The notes under the pieces are model-generated. The model did not search any database. It had not been told where the DNA came from and worked only from the letters and a program-made list of their open reading frames with translations. A stretch of 64,000 bases of DNA from Sandaracinobacter neustonicus (GTDB taxonomy: Bacteria > Pseudomonadota > Alphaproteobacteria > Sphingomonadales > Sphingomonadaceae), in assembly GCF_006385875.1 (NCBI RefSeq), contig NZ_VFSU01000011.1, positions 1-64,000 of the forward strand, given 5' to 3'. Positions 17,009 through 27,151 of this stretch are shown here, piece after piece. Position numbers and translations under genes: made by a program. Position 1 is the stretch's first letter; every line of letters starts with the position of its first letter.

Positions 17009-19195
17009 ATGGTGATGGCAATCGCGATTCGCACCAGTCTGGCCGATGTTCCGCTGAGCGCGGATTATGTGCCGAACCGCCCGGCGCGGCCGGAAAAGAG
17101 CGAGGGCGGCAAGCGGTTCGTGCTGAAAAGCGACTATGCGCCTGCGGGGGACCAGCCCGCCGCGATTGCGGAACTGGTGCGGCAGGCGGACGCGGGCGAG
17201 AAGGATCAGGTGCTGCTGGGGGTGACGGGCAGTGGCAAGACCTTCACCATGGCCAAGGTGGTGGAGGCGTTGCAGCGCCCGGCGCTGGTGCTGGCGCCGA
17301 ACAAGATATTGGCCGCACAGCTCTATGGGGAGTTCAAGAGTTTCTTCCCCGACAATGCGGTGGAGTATTTCGTAAGCTATTATGATTATTACCAGCCCGA
17401 GGCCTATGTGCCGCGGACGGACACCTATATCGAGAAGGAGTCCAGCGTAAACGAGGCGATCGACCGGATGCGCCATTCGGCGACGCGGGCGCTGCTGGAG
17501 CGGGACGATGTGCTGATCGTCGCCTCTGTTTCGTGCCTGTATGGGATCGGCTCGGTTGAGACTTATTCGGCAATGACCTTCAGCCTGACGAAGGGCATGA
17601 CGGTGGACCCGCGCGAGATCGTGCGGAAGCTGGTGGCGTTGCAGTACAAGCGCAACGAGATGGCGTTTGCGCGCGGCAGTTTCCGCATGAAGGGCGACAC
17701 GCTGGAGATTTTCCCCTCCCACTATGAGGATATGGCGTGGCGGGTGGGGTTCTTCGGCGACGAGATCGAGAGCATCACCGAGTTCGACCCGCTGACGGGG
17801 AACCGGATCGCATCGTTGGACAGCGTGAAAATCTATGCCAACAGCCATTATGTGACACCCGGCCCCACGCTGAAGCAGGCGACCGAAGCGATCAAATTCG
17901 AGCTGACCGAGCGGCTGAAGGAGATGGAGGCCGAAGGCAAGCTGCTGGAATATCAGCGGCTTGAGCAGCGCACCAATTTCGATCTGGAAATGATCGCGGC
18001 GACGGGATCATGTGCGGGAATCGAGAATTACAGCCGATTTCTAACCGGGCGGTTGCCGGGCGAGCCGCCGCCGACCTTGTTCGAATATCTGCCGGAGAAC
18101 GCCCTGCTGTTCGTGGACGAAAGCCATGTGACGGTGCCGCAGATCGGCGGGATGAGCCGGGGGGACCGGGTGCGGAAGGTGACGCTGGCGGAATATGGCT
18201 TCCGCCTGCCCAGTTGCGTGGACAACCGGCCGCTGAAGTTCGAGGAATGGGATCTGATGCGGCCGCAGACCGTCAGCGTCTCGGCGACGCCGGGCGACTG
18301 GGAGATGCAGCAGACCGGCGGCGTGTTCGTGGAGCAAGTGATCCGGCCGACGGGGCTGGTGGACCCGCCGGTGGAAATCCGACCCGTTGAAGATCAGGTG
18401 GACGATCTGATCGCCGAGGCGAAGGCGACGGCCGAAAAGGGCTATCGCACGCTGGTGACGACGCTGACCAAGAAGATGGCGGAGGATCTGACCGAATTCC
18501 TGCACGAAGCGGGGATGCGGGTGCGCTATATGCACTCTGACGTGGAGACGCTGGAACGGATCGAGCTGATCCGCGATTTGCGCATGGGGGTGTATGACGT
18601 GCTGGTGGGGATCAACCTGCTGCGCGAGGGGCTGGATATTCCCGAATGCGGGCTTGTCGCGATTCTGGACGCGGACAAGGAAGGGTTTCTACGATCCGAA
18701 CGGTCCCTCGTGCAGACCATCGGGCGGGCGGCGCGCAATGTGGAGGGGCGGGTGATCCTGTATGCCGATCATCGCACCGGCAGCATGGACCGGGCGCTGG
18801 CCGAGACGGAGCGGCGGCGGGAGAAGCAGCAGGCCTATAATGCCGAGCATGGGATTACGCCCGCCACGGTGAAGAAGGCGATTGCCGATGTGGTGGCGCA
18901 TGTGGCGGCGAAGGACCATCTGACGGTGGAGATCGATGCGGAGACACCGCATCTGGTTGGGCATAATCTGAAGGCCTATATCGCTGATCTGGAAAAGAAA
19001 ATGCAGAAGGCGGCGGCCGATCTGGAATTTGAGGAGGCCGCGCGCATCCGCGACGATATCCGCCGGCTGGAGGCGGACGAACTGGGCATCGCGACTGAAC
19101 GCGCCGCGCCGGTGCGGGGCCGGGCGGATGCCGGGCGGCCGGGGACGCGGACGAACCGCTGGGGCAAGTCGCGGGGCCAGCCGAAGGGGCGTTGA
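17009..19195 (+). CDS. uvrB: Excinuclease ABC subunit B
   Basis: 728 residues, full length. Walker A GVTGSGKT at about residues 72-79, the beta-hairpin region [24 protein letters not shown] in the helicase core, motif GRAARN and a C-terminal UVR (UvrC-binding) motif around [17 protein letters not shown]. With UvrA and UvrC it performs nucleotide-excision repair. The C-terminal tail is extended and basic ([15 protein letters not shown]). In-frame ATG codons at 17009 and 17015 are both possible starts. Confidence 0.97.
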   Translation: MVMAIAIRTSLADVPLSADYVPNRPARPEKSEGGKRFVLKSDYAPAGDQPAAIAELVRQADAGEKDQVLLGVTGSGKTFTMAKVVEALQRPALVLAPNKILAAQLYGEFKSFFPDNAVEYFVSYYDYYQPEAYVPRTDTYIEKESSVNEAIDRMRHSATRALLERDDVLIVASVSCLYGIGSVETYSAMTFSLTKGMTVDPREIVRKLVALQYKRNEMAFARGSFRMKGDTLEIFPSHYEDMAWRVGFFGDEIESITEFDPLTGNRIASLDSVKIYANSHYVTPGPTLKQATEAIKFELTERLKEMEAEGKLLEYQRLEQRTNFDLEMIAATGSCAGIENYSRFLTGRLPGEPPPTLFEYLPENALLFVDESHVTVPQIGGMSRGDRVRKVTLAEYGFRLPSCVDNRPLKFEEWDLMRPQTVSVSATPGDWEMQQTGGVFVEQVIRPTGLVDPPVEIRPVEDQVDDLIAEAKATAEKGYRTLVTTLTKKMAEDLTEFLHEAGMRVRYMHSDVETLERIELIRDLRMGVYDVLVGINLLREGLDIPECGLVAILDADKEGFLRSERSLVQTIGRAARNVEGRVILYADHRTGSMDRALAETERRREKQQAYNAEHGITPATVKKAIADVVAHVAAKDHLTVEIDAETPHLVGHNLKAYIADLEKKMQKAAADLEFEEAARIRDDIRRLEADELGIATERAAPVRGRADAGRPGTRTNRWGKSRGQPKGR

Positions 19196-19229
19196 TGTGA
19201 CGCTCGCGAAACATTAAGCGGGCGGCATC

Positions 19230-19790
19230 ATGGCTGATTCCGAACGCTCTGCAGAGATTTCCGACCTGAACGCGCCGCTGCGCCCGTTGCCCTTGCTGAT
19301 CTTCAGCTCCCGCTGGTTGCAGCTGCCGCTGTATCTGGGGCTGATCGTGGCGCAGGTGGTGTATGTAATCCTGTTCCTGAAGGAATTGTGGCACCTTGTG
19401 ACGCATGCCTTCACCTTCACCGAACAGCAGATCATGCTGTTGGTGCTGGGGCTGATCGACGTGGTGATGATTTCCAACCTGCTGATCATGGTGATCGTGG
19501 GCGGCTATGAAACCTTCGTCTCGCGGCTGGGGCTGAAGGGGCACCCGGACCAGCCCGAATGGCTGAGCCATGTGAATGCCGGGGTGCTGAAGGTGAAGCT
19601 GTCGATGGCGATCATCGGCATTTCCTCTATCCACCTGCTGCGGACGTTCATCGAGGCGGGCGCGATGGGCACGCCGACGGGGCGCGTGACCGAGGCGGCG
19701 GTGATGTGGCAAACGATCATCCACGGCATGTTCATCCTGTCCGCCATCGGCATCGCTTGGGTCGACCGGATGTCCAACCAGAAGCATTAG
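19230..19790 (+). CDS. UPF0114 (YqhA-type) membrane protein
   Basis: 186 residues, with four predicted membrane helices and family text such as [37 protein letters not shown] and [17 protein letters not shown]. Function is unknown; the family is widespread in the bacterial inner membrane. It stands 34 bases after uvrB and may be cotranscribed. Confidence 0.9.
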   Translation: MADSERSAEISDLNAPLRPLPLLIFSSRWLQLPLYLGLIVAQVVYVILFLKELWHLVTHAFTFTEQQIMLLVLGLIDVVMISNLLIMVIVGGYETFVSRLGLKGHPDQPEWLSHVNAGVLKVKLSMAIIGISSIHLLRTFIEAGAMGTPTGRVTEAAVMWQTIIHGMFILSAIGIAWVDRMSNQKH

Positions 19791-19894
19791 GCCAGAAGCA
19801 TTAGGCGAGACGGGTAAGGGCTGTTCCGCTAAAGCTGGCCAGTGGGATTCGGGCGGCGCTGGCCGCCGGGGGTTTTCAAGGAAGGATTTGCGGA

Positions 19895-20944
19895 ATGGTC
19901 AATGCCTTTGCTGCGGTTGCCGCAGACAAGCCGTTTCAGGCGATGGACATTTTCCGGCGCGAGGCCGGGCCGCATGATGTGGTGATCGACATCGCCTATT
20001 GCGGCGTCTGCCATTCCGATCTGCACACCGCGCGCAGCGAATGGGGCGGCACCATCTACCCCTGCGTGCCCGGCCACGAGATCGTGGGCAAGGTGAGCGC
20101 GGTGGGCACGCATGTGAGCGGTTTCAAGCCGGGCGATATCGTGGGCGTGGGCTGTATTGTGGACAGCTGCCAGAGCTGCCCGTCGTGCGGCGAGGGGCTT
20201 GAGCAATATTGCGAGAAGGGTTTCACCGGCACCTACAACGGCCGCACCGCTGATGCGCCGGGGCATACGCTGGGCGGTTATTCGTCGCGGATCGTGGTGA
20301 ATGACAAGTTCGTGCTGCGCATCACCCACCCTGTGGAGCAACTGGCGGCGGTGGCACCGCTGCTGTGCGCGGGGATCACCACTTACTCGCCGCTGCGCCA
20401 CTGGAAGGTGGGGCCGGGCAGCAAAGTGGGTGTCGTCGGCATCGGCGGGCTGGGGCATATGGGCGTGAAGCTGGCGCATGCCATGGGCGCGCATGTGGTG
20501 GCCTTCACCACATCCGACGCGAAGCGGCAGGATGCGCTGGCGCTGGGGGCGGACGAAGTGGTTGTGTCGCGCAACCGCGACGAGATGAAGGCGTACCGCA
20601 ACAGCTTCGATTTCATCCTGAACACGGTGGCGGCGAGCCACGATCTGGATGCCTTCACCGCGCTGCTGAAGCGGGACGGCACGCTGACGCTGGTGGGGGT
20701 GCCGGAACATGCGCACCCGTCGCCCGATGTCTCTGCGCTGATCTTCAAGCGACGCGCCATCGCCGGATCGCTGATCGGCGGCATCGCCGAAACGCAGGAG
20801 ATGCTGGATTTCTGCGCCGAGAAGGGGATCGTCGCCGATATCGAGATGATCCGCATTCAGGACATCGACGCCGCCTATGACCGGATGGTGAAAAGCGACG
20901 TGAAATACCGCTTCGTGATCGACAACGCCTCTTTGGCGGATTGA
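19895..20944 (+). CDS. Zinc-dependent alcohol dehydrogenase (cinnamyl-alcohol/YahK type)
   Basis: 349 residues, medium-chain dehydrogenase. Catalytic zinc ligands in YCGVCHSDLH and PGHEIVG, structural zinc cysteines in CQSCPSCGEGLEQYC, nucleotide fold GIGGLGHMGVKLAHAMGA. Reduces aldehydes with NAD(P)H; exact substrate unknown. About 100 bases separate it from the upstream membrane protein gene, and it converges on the deacylase gene to its right. Confidence 0.93.
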   Translation: MVNAFAAVAADKPFQAMDIFRREAGPHDVVIDIAYCGVCHSDLHTARSEWGGTIYPCVPGHEIVGKVSAVGTHVSGFKPGDIVGVGCIVDSCQSCPSCGEGLEQYCEKGFTGTYNGRTADAPGHTLGGYSSRIVVNDKFVLRITHPVEQLAAVAPLLCAGITTYSPLRHWKVGPGSKVGVVGIGGLGHMGVKLAHAMGAHVVAFTTSDAKRQDALALGADEVVVSRNRDEMKAYRNSFDFILNTVAASHDLDAFTALLKRDGTLTLVGVPEHAHPSPDVSALIFKRRAIAGSLIGGIAETQEMLDFCAEKGIVADIEMIRIQDIDAAYDRMVKSDVKYRFVIDNASLAD

Positions 20945-20993
20945 CGGCGGCGGCGTGCTTGCCCTGACCATCACCCCCTGAGATCGGGGTCGA

Positions 20994-22592
20994 TCAGTCG
21001 CAGCTGCCCGATGGCGGGATGTGGCGGATCGGTCGGCCTGCGGCTGTGCCGGTGGGCTTGCCGCCGTCGATCGCGAGTTGGCCGTTAACGAGCAGGGTGG
21101 TGACTCCTGTCGTCAGTTCGGTGGGGTTCAGATAGTCTGCGCGGGGGCGGTAGGTGGCGGGATCGAACACCACCACGTCTGCGTAATAGCCCGGGCGCAG
21201 ATGGCCACGGCCTTGCAACCGGAACTGGTCCGCCGTGCGGCCGGTGCTGGAATTGATGAAGTCGGCGAGGCTGATCGTATGTTCCTGCAGCACATATTTC
21301 GCATACTTCTGCGGGAAGGTCGCATACATGCGCGGGTGGCCTGCGGAGCCGTCTGAGCTGGTGACGACCCATGGTTGCTGCATCAGCAGCTTGATATCGC
21401 CCTCTGCCATGTTGAACGAGACGACGGCGGTGCCGTTTTCGCTCTCGCGGATGATGCGGAGTGCGGCGTCCACCGGCTCCACCCCCCAGATCGCGGCGAT
21501 TTCGGACAGGCGCTTGCCGCTCCACGGCAGGCCGGGGCGGGTGAGCAGCAGCGATTGCGCGCCGCCGCGACGGCGGAGGTTTTCCACCATTTCCGTGCGG
21601 ATGCGCGCCAGTTGCGCCGGGTCCGCGAAACGCGCCAGCATGGCCGGGCGGCCGCCATCCAGCGCCCAGCGCGGCAGCAACGAAGGTTCCAGCGCGGAGC
21701 CGGAGGCTTCCCACGGATATTGATCCGCCGTGACGTTCAGGCCCTTTGCGCGGGCTTCGTCGATAATGGAGACCAGTTCCGCCGCCTTGCCCTGCACATC
21801 GACGCCCAGGGTTTTCAGATGCGCGAAATGCACCGGCATGCCCGCCTGTTGGCCGATGGAGATCGCCTCCCGCGTGGAATTCATCACGCCGATATTGTAG
21901 GAGGATTCGTCGCGCTGGTGGGTGTCGTAAACGCCGCCGCGCCGGGCGGCTTCGCGGGCGACGGCGACGACTTCATCCGTTTTCGCAAAGCTTTGCGGGG
22001 CATAGAACAGCCCGGCGGAGAGGCCCAGCGCACCTTCGCACATGCCGGTCGCCACCAGCGATTTCATCCGCGCCAGTTCGTCCGCCGTGGGCGGGCGATC
22101 CGCTTCCCCGATCACGGCCCCGCGCACCGCGCCAAAGCCGACATAGGTGCCAAGGTTGAGGCCGACGCCGTTGGTTTTCACATGATCGAACAGCTTGCCG
22201 ACCGCCACCTTGCCGCCCGGCTGGCCATAGCCATCCACCCCGGTGAAGATGGTGGTGACGCCCTGCATCAGCCAGGGCAGCACCAACCGCTCCTGTGCGG
22301 TTTTGCCCATGAAAAAGGCATCCGCATGGGTGTGCGGATCGATGAAGCCGGGGGCGACGATCTGGCCCTTCGCGCTGATCGTGCGTTTGCCCGCATAGGG
22401 GTTGGCGGCGGACGGGCCGACATAGACGATCCGGTCGGCCAGAATGGCGACGTCGCCGGTGATGGGGGTGGGGGAGCTGCCATCGTAGATCGTGCCGCCG
22501 CTGATCACCAGATCGGCCTGCTTTTGCGCCAGCGCGGGTGTTGCGAGCAATGTTGCGGCGATGGCGGAGAGCAGGGCGGGGCGGTGGAGCAA
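20994..22592 (-). CDS. N-acyl-D-amino-acid deacylase (D-aminoacylase) family protein
   Basis: 532 residues from a TTG at 22592, preferred because GGAAAG precedes it by about eight bases and it opens straight into a signal peptide (MLHRPALLSAIAATLLATPA). A longer frame from 22679 adds a proline-rich N-terminus. Amidohydrolase metal site PGFIDPHTHADAF, then GALGLSAGLFYAPQ and VYDTHQRDES as in D-aminoacylases. Expected to hydrolyse N-acyl-D-amino acids or a related amide; the signal suggests a periplasmic location. It is divergent from a LysR regulator and adjacent to dgcN-dgcA, which supports a role with D-amino acids. Confidence 0.88.
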   Translation of the reverse strand: MLHRPALLSAIAATLLATPALAQKQADLVISGGTIYDGSSPTPITGDVAILADRIVYVGPSAANPYAGKRTISAKGQIVAPGFIDPHTHADAFFMGKTAQERLVLPWLMQGVTTIFTGVDGYGQPGGKVAVGKLFDHVKTNGVGLNLGTYVGFGAVRGAVIGEADRPPTADELARMKSLVATGMCEGALGLSAGLFYAPQSFAKTDEVVAVAREAARRGGVYDTHQRDESSYNIGVMNSTREAISIGQQAGMPVHFAHLKTLGVDVQGKAAELVSIIDEARAKGLNVTADQYPWEASGSALEPSLLPRWALDGGRPAMLARFADPAQLARIRTEMVENLRRRGGAQSLLLTRPGLPWSGKRLSEIAAIWGVEPVDAALRIIRESENGTAVVSFNMAEGDIKLLMQQPWVVTSSDGSAGHPRMYATFPQKYAKYVLQEHTISLADFINSSTGRTADQFRLQGRGHLRPGYYADVVVFDPATYRPRADYLNPTELTTGVTTLLVNGQLAIDGGKPTGTAAGRPIRHIPPSGSCD

Positions 22593-22752
22593 GGCGGCGA
22601 CTTTCCGGTGTGCGGGCTTCGGCGGGGGTCGCCGGGGCGGGGGCAGTATCGGCGGAAATCCGCGAATGGGAACCGTCAACTTTGCGCATCATCCATAGAT
22701 ACAGGTTATCTGGCTGGCGGCGGCGCGCGGGCTGTGTATGCTTTGGCCCGCC

Positions 22753-23643
22753 ATGATGAAGCTGCGCCATATCGAAGTGTTCCACGCCGTGTATCAGACC
22801 GGCTCTGTCAGCGGCGCGGCGCGGGCGCTGCATGTGTCCCAGCCGTCGATCAGCAAGGTGTTGCGCCATGCGGAGGCGCAGATCGGTTTCACCCTGTTCC
22901 GGGTGGTGAAAGGGCGGCTGGTGCCGACGGAGGAGGCGCATCTGCTGTTCGAGGAAGTGAGCGACCTGCAGGGGCGCATCGAATCCCTGCAGGAAACCAC
23001 CCGGAATCTGCGGCGCGGCGGCGGCGGGCATCTGCGGCTGGCGGTGCTGCCCTCTTTGGGGTTGCAGGTGACTCCGGCGGCGGTGGCGATGTGCCGCAAG
23101 GCCAATCCCGATGTGTCATTCGAGATCAGGACGGTGCACCGGGTGGACATCCTGCGGTCCCTGTATGAGCGGAACGCCGATATCGCCGTGGCTTATGATG
23201 CGGCCCGCCACCCCCGGCTGGCCGATGTGCGGATCGGTTCGGGCGAACTGGTGCTGCTGTTCCGCAGGCAGGATATTCCCGATGCGCCCGCGCGCCTGTC
23301 TGTCGAGGCGCTGGGCGGGTTCGACCTCATTCGCCTGTCCGGCAGCGGCTCCATCGACACGCTGGCGGCGGGCGAGATCGAGGCCGGGCGGGTGGCGCGC
23401 GCGGCGATTTCGGTGGAAACCTATTATGTGGCGGCGGCGCTGGTGCGAGAGGGGGCCGGGATCGCCGTGGTGGACGAATTCACCGCCCGCGCGACGGCGG
23501 GGGCCGATCTGGATTACCGGCCGCTGGCGCGGACATCGACGTTCGGCGTTTACTGCATCCATCTGGTGGATCGCCCGCTGTCTCGGGTGGCGCAGGCGTT
23601 TGTACGGGCGATGCAGGCCGCCATCGAGGCCGGGAAAGCATAG
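22753..23643 (+). CDS. LysR-family transcriptional regulator
   Basis: 296 residues from ATG 22753 (an ATG at 22738 is an alternative). N-terminal winged HTH with GSVSGAARALHVSQPSISKV and a PBP2-like effector domain. It lies between the divergent deacylase gene and the downstream dgcN-dgcA genes, the position expected for a regulator of D-amino-acid use. D-glutamate or an N-acyl-D-amino acid as effector is inference from context. Confidence 0.92.
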   Translation: MMKLRHIEVFHAVYQTGSVSGAARALHVSQPSISKVLRHAEAQIGFTLFRVVKGRLVPTEEAHLLFEEVSDLQGRIESLQETTRNLRRGGGGHLRLAVLPSLGLQVTPAAVAMCRKANPDVSFEIRTVHRVDILRSLYERNADIAVAYDAARHPRLADVRIGSGELVLLFRRQDIPDAPARLSVEALGGFDLIRLSGSGSIDTLAAGEIEAGRVARAAISVETYYVAAALVREGAGIAVVDEFTARATAGADLDYRPLARTSTFGVYCIHLVDRPLSRVAQAFVRAMQAAIEAGKA

Positions 23644-23741
23644 CTTCAGACTATGGATGGCCGACGCCTTCATTCTGGACGGCGGCGGCGGGTGCCCGGA
23701 CAAGGAGCGGCTTGCGCAACCATAGCAGTTTCGAGGCCGTG

Positions 23742-24761
23742 ATGATCCCCTTTCCCTATCTTCTCTATCTGGGCGCGCCGAAGGATGAGCTTTCCGTGAA
23801 AACCTCGCGCGGGGTTGCGGTGTGGCGGCCGGAATTGTGCCTTGGCGAGTATCGCTCGCCGGGCAGCGCCATCACGCTGGGGCTGCCGCAGCTGTCGTTC
23901 GCGGAAGCTGCGGCGGCGGGCGCGCGCACGATGATCGTGGGCGTGGCCAATGCGGGCGGGACTCTGAGCGAGGCGATGGTGGCGGATGTGCTGGCCGCGC
24001 TGGAGGCGGGGCTGAACGTGGCCTCCGGCCTGCACCAGCGGCTGGGGGCGAACCCGGCGATTGCAGCGGCTGCCGCCGCGCGGAATTTGCAACTGTTCGA
24101 CGTGCGGGAGCCGCCCGCGCATCTGGACGTGGGCAATGGCCGGGCGCGCGCGGGCAACCGGCTGCTGACGGTGGGCACGGATTGCTCGGTGGGCAAAATG
24201 TACAGCACGCTGGCGCTGGAGCGGGAATTGCGCGCGCGGGGCATTGCGGCGGATTTCCGCGCGACAGGGCAGACCGGCATCTTCATCGCGCAGGGCGGGG
24301 TGCCGATTGATGCCGTGGTCGCCGATTTCATTTCCGGCGCGGCGGAGTGGATTTCGCCTGCGCGCACGGACGGCGGCTGGGATCTGATCGAGGGGCAGGG
24401 GTCTCTGTTCCACCCTTCGTTCGCGGGCGTTTCGCTGGGGTTGCTGCATGGGGCGCAGCCGAACGCGCTGCTGCTGTGCCATGAGAGCGGCCGCCAGCAT
24501 ATGCGCGGGCTGGCCGGGCGGGCGCTGCCGGGGCTGAAGCAATGTCTGGACGCCAATCTTCAGGCGGCGCGGCTGACGTCGCCCGATGTGGTGGCGGTGG
24601 GCGTGGCGTTGAACACCTCCGCGCTGCCCCGCGCGGAGGCGGAAGCCGCGTGCCGCGCGGTGGAGGATGAACTGGGCTTGCCTTGCCAGGATCCCGTGGC
24701 GATGGGGGTGGATCGCATCGCCGACCGGCTGATCGAGACCTTCGCGGAGACTGCCGACTGA
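23742..24761 (+). CDS. dgcN: DUF1611-type protein, DgcN family N-acetyltransferase
   Basis: 339 residues from ATG 23742. It has the Rossmann-like N-terminal part (LYLGAPKDELSVKTSRGVAV) and the P-loop-bearing C-terminal part (TVGTDCSVGKMYSTLALE) of the DUF1611 family. Members paired with DgcA acetylate D-glutamate in a D-Glu catabolic route. The stop overlaps the dgcA start, so the pair is translationally coupled, which is the main support for the specific name. Confidence 0.85.
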   Translation: MIPFPYLLYLGAPKDELSVKTSRGVAVWRPELCLGEYRSPGSAITLGLPQLSFAEAAAAGARTMIVGVANAGGTLSEAMVADVLAALEAGLNVASGLHQRLGANPAIAAAAAARNLQLFDVREPPAHLDVGNGRARAGNRLLTVGTDCSVGKMYSTLALERELRARGIAADFRATGQTGIFIAQGGVPIDAVVADFISGAAEWISPARTDGGWDLIEGQGSLFHPSFAGVSLGLLHGAQPNALLLCHESGRQHMRGLAGRALPGLKQCLDANLQAARLTSPDVVAVGVALNTSALPRAEAEAACRAVEDELGLPCQDPVAMGVDRIADRLIETFAETAD

Positions 24762-25747
24762 TGCCCCTGCTGCTGACATCGCGCGTGGAACAATGGCCGC
24801 TGGAGCGGCCGTTCCGCATTTCCCGTGGCGTGAAGACGGTCGCCGAAGTGGTGACGGTGGAAATTCGCGATGGCGATACGGTGGGGCGGGGCGAGGCGGT
24901 GCCCTACGCCCGTTACGGCGAAACTCCGGCCAGCGTGCTGGCGCAGATCGAGGCGCTTGCCCCGGCGTTCGAGGGGGCGGTTCCGCGCGACGATCTGGCG
25001 CGGCTGCTGCCTGCGGGCGCGGCGCGCAACGCGGTGGATTGCGCGTTGTGGGATTTGCAAGCCGCGCAGGGCGGCACCAGCGTGGCGCGGCTGATCGGGC
25101 GGGGGGAACCCGGCGCTGTTGTGACGGCGCTGACGGTGGGGCTGGACGCGCCCGAGGTGATGGGGGCGGCTGCCGCGAAAATTGCGGACGCGCGGCTGAT
25201 CAAGGTGAAGGTGGACGCGAATGACCCGTCCAGCGCGCTGAAGGCGGTGCGGGATGCCGCCCCGGAGGCGCAGCTGATCGTGGACCCGAACGAAAGCTGG
25301 ACCATGGCGTTGCTGGAGCGGTTGCAGCCGCTGCTGGAGGAATTGAAGATCGCTTTTGTGGAGCAGCCGCTGCCTTCTGGCGCGGACAGCGAGCTTCAGG
25401 GCTTTGCCCCGCGCGTGCCCGTGTGCGCGGACGAATCCTGCCACACGGCGGACGATCTGGACCTGCTGGCCGGGCGCTATGGCATGGTGAACATCAAGCT
25501 GGACAAGACCGGCGGGTTGACCGGGGCGCTGGAGCTGCTGGCGGCGGCGCGGGCGCGCGACTTCGCGGTGATGGTGGGCTGCATGATCTGCACCTCCCTG
25601 TCCATCGTGCCCGCGCTGCATGTGGCGGCTGAGGCGGATTTCGCCGATCTGGATGGGCCGCTGTGGCTTGCCAACGACAGGATCGGCGGTGTGCAGGCCT
25701 CTGGCGGGCTGTTGCTGCCACCCGCCCCCGGCTTCTGGGGCGGCTGA
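24761..25747 (+). CDS. dgcA: Enolase-superfamily racemase, DgcA family
   Basis: 328 residues, muconate lactonizing subgroup. Catalytic and metal residues visible: the Lys pair in LIKVKVD, Asp in LIVDPNESW, Glu in FVEQPLP, Asp in VCADES and Lys in VNIKLDKTGG. In the DgcN/DgcA pathway it racemises N-acetyl-D-glutamate to the L form; dipeptide epimerase is the alternative for this subgroup. It follows dgcN with a one-base overlap. Confidence 0.87.
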   Translation: MPLLLTSRVEQWPLERPFRISRGVKTVAEVVTVEIRDGDTVGRGEAVPYARYGETPASVLAQIEALAPAFEGAVPRDDLARLLPAGAARNAVDCALWDLQAAQGGTSVARLIGRGEPGAVVTALTVGLDAPEVMGAAAAKIADARLIKVKVDANDPSSALKAVRDAAPEAQLIVDPNESWTMALLERLQPLLEELKIAFVEQPLPSGADSELQGFAPRVPVCADESCHTADDLDLLAGRYGMVNIKLDKTGGLTGALELLAAARARDFAVMVGCMICTSLSIVPALHVAAEADFADLDGPLWLANDRIGGVQASGGLLLPPAPGFWGG

Positions 25748-25798
25748 GGGTTAAAGGTTGGGTCACGCGTTTCGGATCGGTTTGAGGAAGGGAAATAG

Positions 25799-27151
25799 AT
25801 GAAGCGCCGCGTCACCCTGTTGTTGCTTGCCACCTTGCCCGCCGTGCCGGTGGCGGCTGCGCCCGATCCGGTGCAGACGGCGCTGGGCGGGGAGCCGAAT
25901 CTCTCCACGCCGGGCTGTGCGCTGGGCGTGTTCCGCGACGGGCGGCTGGTGCGCTTTGCCAGTTCAGGCGCGGCGGATATGGCCAGCGGGCGGCTGATGA
26001 ACGCGGATACGCAATTCTATGCCGCCTCGGTTTCGAAGCAGTTCACCGCGCTGGCGGCGATGCAGCTGGTGGCGCAGGGCAAGCTGAAGCTGGATGCGGA
26101 TATCCGCACCTATCTGCCGGAACTGCCGGATTATGGCCGCAAGATCACGCCGGCGATGCTGTTGAACCACACGGCGGGGATCCGCGATTCGCTGGAGCTG
26201 CTGTCGTTCGCCGGGCACAGCGATGTGGCGGCGGCGACGCGCGAACAGGCGCTGGCGCTGACTCTGGCGCAGACGGCGACCAAGTTCGAGCCGGGCAGCC
26301 GCTATGATTATTCCAACGGCGGATATCTGTTGCTGGCGGAGATCATCCAGCGCCTCTCCGGCGAGCCGTTCGCGGCCTATGTGAACCGCGCCGTGCTGAA
26401 GCCGATGGGGATGACGCGCAGCTTCATCATGGATGGCGCGCGCAGCCGCGATCCGAACATTGCGCATGGCACCGCCACCAGCGACGGCAAGCGGCAGGCG
26501 GCAGACAGCTACCCGCTGTTCGGCGGCTCCGGCGGGCTGATCACCACCATCAACGATCTCGCCAAATATGACCGCGATATCGACAGCGGCCACAAGGTGT
26601 GGACGCCTGCCGTTCGCAAACTGATGCTGGAGCCGGGCCGGTTGAACGACGGCAGCGCCGTCCGCCCGGCCGAGCGGTCCTACCAATCCTATGCCTCGGG
26701 CGTGATCGTCGGGCCGGACTGGTTCTGGCACACCGGCGGCGCGCGCGGCTTCAAGACGATTTACGCCCGGCTGCCAGCGAAACGGCTGGGCATGGCGCTG
26801 TTGTGCAACGATGGCGACATCGTGCCCAATGTGCAGCTGAACGGCATCGTCGCGGCGATGAACGAAGGGTTGCCGCCTGTGGTCGCGCCGCCGGGTGGGG
26901 CACTGGCGGACGGGGCCTATCGCTCGCCGGACCTGCCGGTGATCTACAATGTGCAGCGCGAGGGCGATGGGCTGAAGCTGACGGTGTCGCCCGCCGATGA
27001 TATGACGAAGGTGCTGTCCACGCTGGTGCTGAAGCCTCAGGCAGACGGCTTTGTCGGGCCGGGCGTGAAGCTGGCGCCGGATGCCGATGGCGCGGGCTTT
27101 GCCTTGCAGGGCGGGCGGGTGTCGCTCAACTTCCGGAAAACAGGCTCTTAG
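25799..27151 (+). CDS. Serine hydrolase of the beta-lactamase/D-aminopeptidase class
   Basis: 450 residues with a signal peptide (MKRRVTLLLLATLPAVPVAA). Active-site motifs: SVSK (catalytic Ser and Lys), YSN and WHTGG. The C-terminal 100 residues form a lipocalin-like or beta-rich extension seen in esterase and D-aminopeptidase relatives. Probably a periplasmic peptidase or esterase; a role on D-amino-acid peptides is suggested by the preceding genes. It overlaps the convergent Hsp70-like gene by four bases. Confidence 0.88.
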   Translation: MKRRVTLLLLATLPAVPVAAAPDPVQTALGGEPNLSTPGCALGVFRDGRLVRFASSGAADMASGRLMNADTQFYAASVSKQFTALAAMQLVAQGKLKLDADIRTYLPELPDYGRKITPAMLLNHTAGIRDSLELLSFAGHSDVAAATREQALALTLAQTATKFEPGSRYDYSNGGYLLLAEIIQRLSGEPFAAYVNRAVLKPMGMTRSFIMDGARSRDPNIAHGTATSDGKRQAADSYPLFGGSGGLITTINDLAKYDRDIDSGHKVWTPAVRKLMLEPGRLNDGSAVRPAERSYQSYASGVIVGPDWFWHTGGARGFKTIYARLPAKRLGMALLCNDGDIVPNVQLNGIVAAMNEGLPPVVAPPGGALADGAYRSPDLPVIYNVQREGDGLKLTVSPADDMTKVLSTLVLKPQADGFVGPGVKLAPDADGAGFALQGGRVSLNFRKTGS

